A stretch of 64,000 bases of DNA from Ricordea florida (Eukaryota > Cnidaria > Anthozoa > Corallimorpharia > Ricordeidae), in contig OX453274.1 of NCBI GenBank assembly GCA_949710005.1, positions 37,692,214-37,756,213 of the forward strand, in the 5' to 3' direction. This document shows positions 63,302-64,000 of this stretch, piece after piece. The notes under the pieces were generated by a model that had not been told where the DNA came from, did no database searches, and saw nothing but the letters and a program-made list of their open reading frames with translations. Both the position numbers and the translations under genes were made by a program. Position 1 is the stretch's first letter. Each line of letters starts with the position of its first letter.

Positions 63302-63309
63302 TATATATA
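63302..63309. promoter_or_regulatory. TATATATA motif in the spacer between ORF 6 and ORF 7
   Basis: CTGCCTATATATACAAG lies in the 34-bp spacer between the divergent ATGs at 63288 and 63323. It is 13 bp from each start and matches the motif at 60883 at 15 of 16 positions. Confidence 0.6.
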
Positions 63310-63322
63310 CAAGACAAATAAA

Positions 63323-64000
63323 ATGGCGTACATCTCCAAGAAGCTTGACCCAAGGGAGGAGCCGCGCGCTTTGATGGCCGCAAAAGGAAAACACGTCACC
63401 CACCGCTTGACCTTTAACCCTAGCTCAGCGATCCACAAAGAGACTCTTTGCGTTGACATTCCCAGACTTCCCGCCGACACCGTCCTAGTCCCAGACACCC
63501 TAGCCCTTGTAGGCGAGGTGTCGCTAGGCGGATCGTCGAAGCACGCCAACAATCGCGTTGTCGACAACCTGGGGCGCTGTTTGATTCGGCGAAGGATCGT
63601 CAAGATGGGCGATAAAACCCTAGAGGACCTGGAGCGCGCTGACCTAGTTGGAGCGTTCTCCGACGTGTGGCTTCCCACCGAAGAGCGAGCTAACCGTATC
63701 GAGCAAGGGATCCAGACAACCGCGGTCAACAAAATTCGCTCAGAGGCCGGAGACAAAGGCGATGTGGCAGGGGACGTAGCAATTGCCGAGACCTTCCCCA
63801 AATATAGGATCCCACTTGACTTTGAGCTCCTTCGCACCCACGGCGTTCTCCATACGGCGAGTCTTCCGCCAATTCGGTTGGAGCTCACTCTCGCCGCCGC
63901 CAGAGATGTCATCGTAAGCTCGGATACGAACAAGATTGGGAGCTACACACTAAAAAACATAGAACTTGTGTATCAGGCGATTGAGTCCCCCGGTTACGCG
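63323..64000 (+). CDS. Viral ORF 7, double-jelly-roll major capsid protein, N-terminal part (226 codons, runs off the window)
   Basis: The ATG at 63323 opens an uninterrupted frame to the window edge. Features of the capsid family are FNPSS...KETLCVDIP near residues 33-50, a conserved block KMGDKTLEDLERADL near 97-111, VWLPTEER, a Gly-Asp-Lys patch, then YRIPLDFELL and LELTLA. It closes with NKIGSYTLKNIELVYQAIE, the strand before the second jelly-roll in this family. It aligns with the broken gene at 726-1305 across its length, sharing these same blocks. The protein should form the trimeric capsomers of an icosahedral capsid. The rest, expected to be about as long again, is outside the window. 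Confidence 0.75.
   Translation, partial: MAYISKKLDPREEPRALMAAKGKHVTHRLTFNPSSAIHKETLCVDIPRLPADTVLVPDTLALVGEVSLGGSSKHANNRVVDNLGRCLIRRRIVKMGDKTLEDLERADLVGAFSDVWLPTEERANRIEQGIQTTAVNKIRSEAGDKGDVAGDVAIAETFPKYRIPLDFELLRTHGVLHTASLPPIRLELTLAAARDVIVSSDTNKIGSYTLKNIELVYQAIESPGYA

Larger units (their letters stand above)
58128..64000. mobile_element. Endogenous Polinton-like/adintovirus-like DNA virus, left part
   Basis: The block is compact and intronless: seven ORFs with short or no spacers, paired divergently and convergently, and by eye clearly richer in G+C than the flanks. The rightmost ORF resembles double-jelly-roll major capsid proteins. Neighbours include membrane-segment proteins and a beta-rich capsid-like protein. 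A TATATA motif recurs beside the start codons. No polymerase, integrase, packaging ATPase or protease is in view, and these would be expected to the right. The left boundary lies at or left of a scrambled capsid fragment (58138-58243). No terminal repeat can be tested because the other end is outside. Intact frames imply a recent integration. Confidence 0.75.

Noticed and set aside
63301..63933. Long minus-strand open frame
   Set aside because: It is antisense to the capsid-like gene at 63323, which has family motifs. The minus frame has none.

Overview
The window looks like a metazoan, most likely cnidarian (stony-coral type), nuclear contig. It is AT-rich, its genes have introns, and it holds CR1-like LINEs, Penelope-like elements, a THAP/YqaJ DNA transposon, many foldback MITEs, GATA and ATT microsatellites, and endogenous copies of a large-DNA-virus type. 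No bacterial operon structure is visible. The organism call is inference from this element mix.

The host theme is a dispersed cluster of genes related to DSTYK (dual serine/threonine and tyrosine protein kinase). Each is built from a dynamin-like GTPase exon or exons, a long helical middle exon that also carries the kinase glycine loop, a catalytic-loop exon, and a last exon with the DFG region and C-lobe. Copy A (2275-2673, +) is only a last exon. Copy B (12999-17707, -) has exons 1-3 but no last exon. Copy C (21630-33188, -) is complete at 972 aa with all splice sites visible. Copy D (36812-40672, +) lacks a recognisable start and last exon. Copy E (52563-55861, -) lacks the GTPase exon. 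The copies range from a canonical kinase (B plus A-type exon) to clear pseudokinases (E). Unlike vertebrate DSTYK, as I know it, B, C and D keep a textbook P-loop.

Layout: 1-2150 is a mosaic bounded by inverted repeats that holds a broken viral major capsid gene. 2275-2673 is copy A. 3.9-6.7 kb is a string of foldback MITEs. 7.48-10.0 kb and 10.44-10.67 kb are CAGTA/CAGCA minisatellite. 10.69-12.95 kb is an element bounded by inverted repeats. Copy B follows, then a dead LINE (18.1-19.0 kb), a hammerhead ribozyme motif (20.69 kb), and copy C, whose first intron holds a full-length LINE with a 2A-like motif. MITEs lie at 31.2, 34 and 36 kb. Copy D is flanked by arrays of a 106-bp repeat in opposite orientations. 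At 43.26-46.94 kb is an apparently intact two-gene DNA transposon (SWIM-YqaJ nuclease plus THAP-DDE transposase, ISL2EU-like). At 47-51.1 kb is a Penelope-like element broken by two nested transposons. Copy E follows at 52.6-55.9 kb.

The right edge (58.1-64.0 kb) is the most unusual part. It is a compact, intronless, visibly GC-richer block of seven mostly intact ORFs arranged in divergent and convergent pairs, with a repeated TATATA motif beside the start codons. It ends in the first 226 codons of a protein that aligns by eye with the broken capsid gene at 726-1305. I read it as a recently integrated Polinton-like/adintovirus-like DNA virus, with replication genes outside the window. A scrambled, inverted capsid fragment sits at its left edge (58138-58243).
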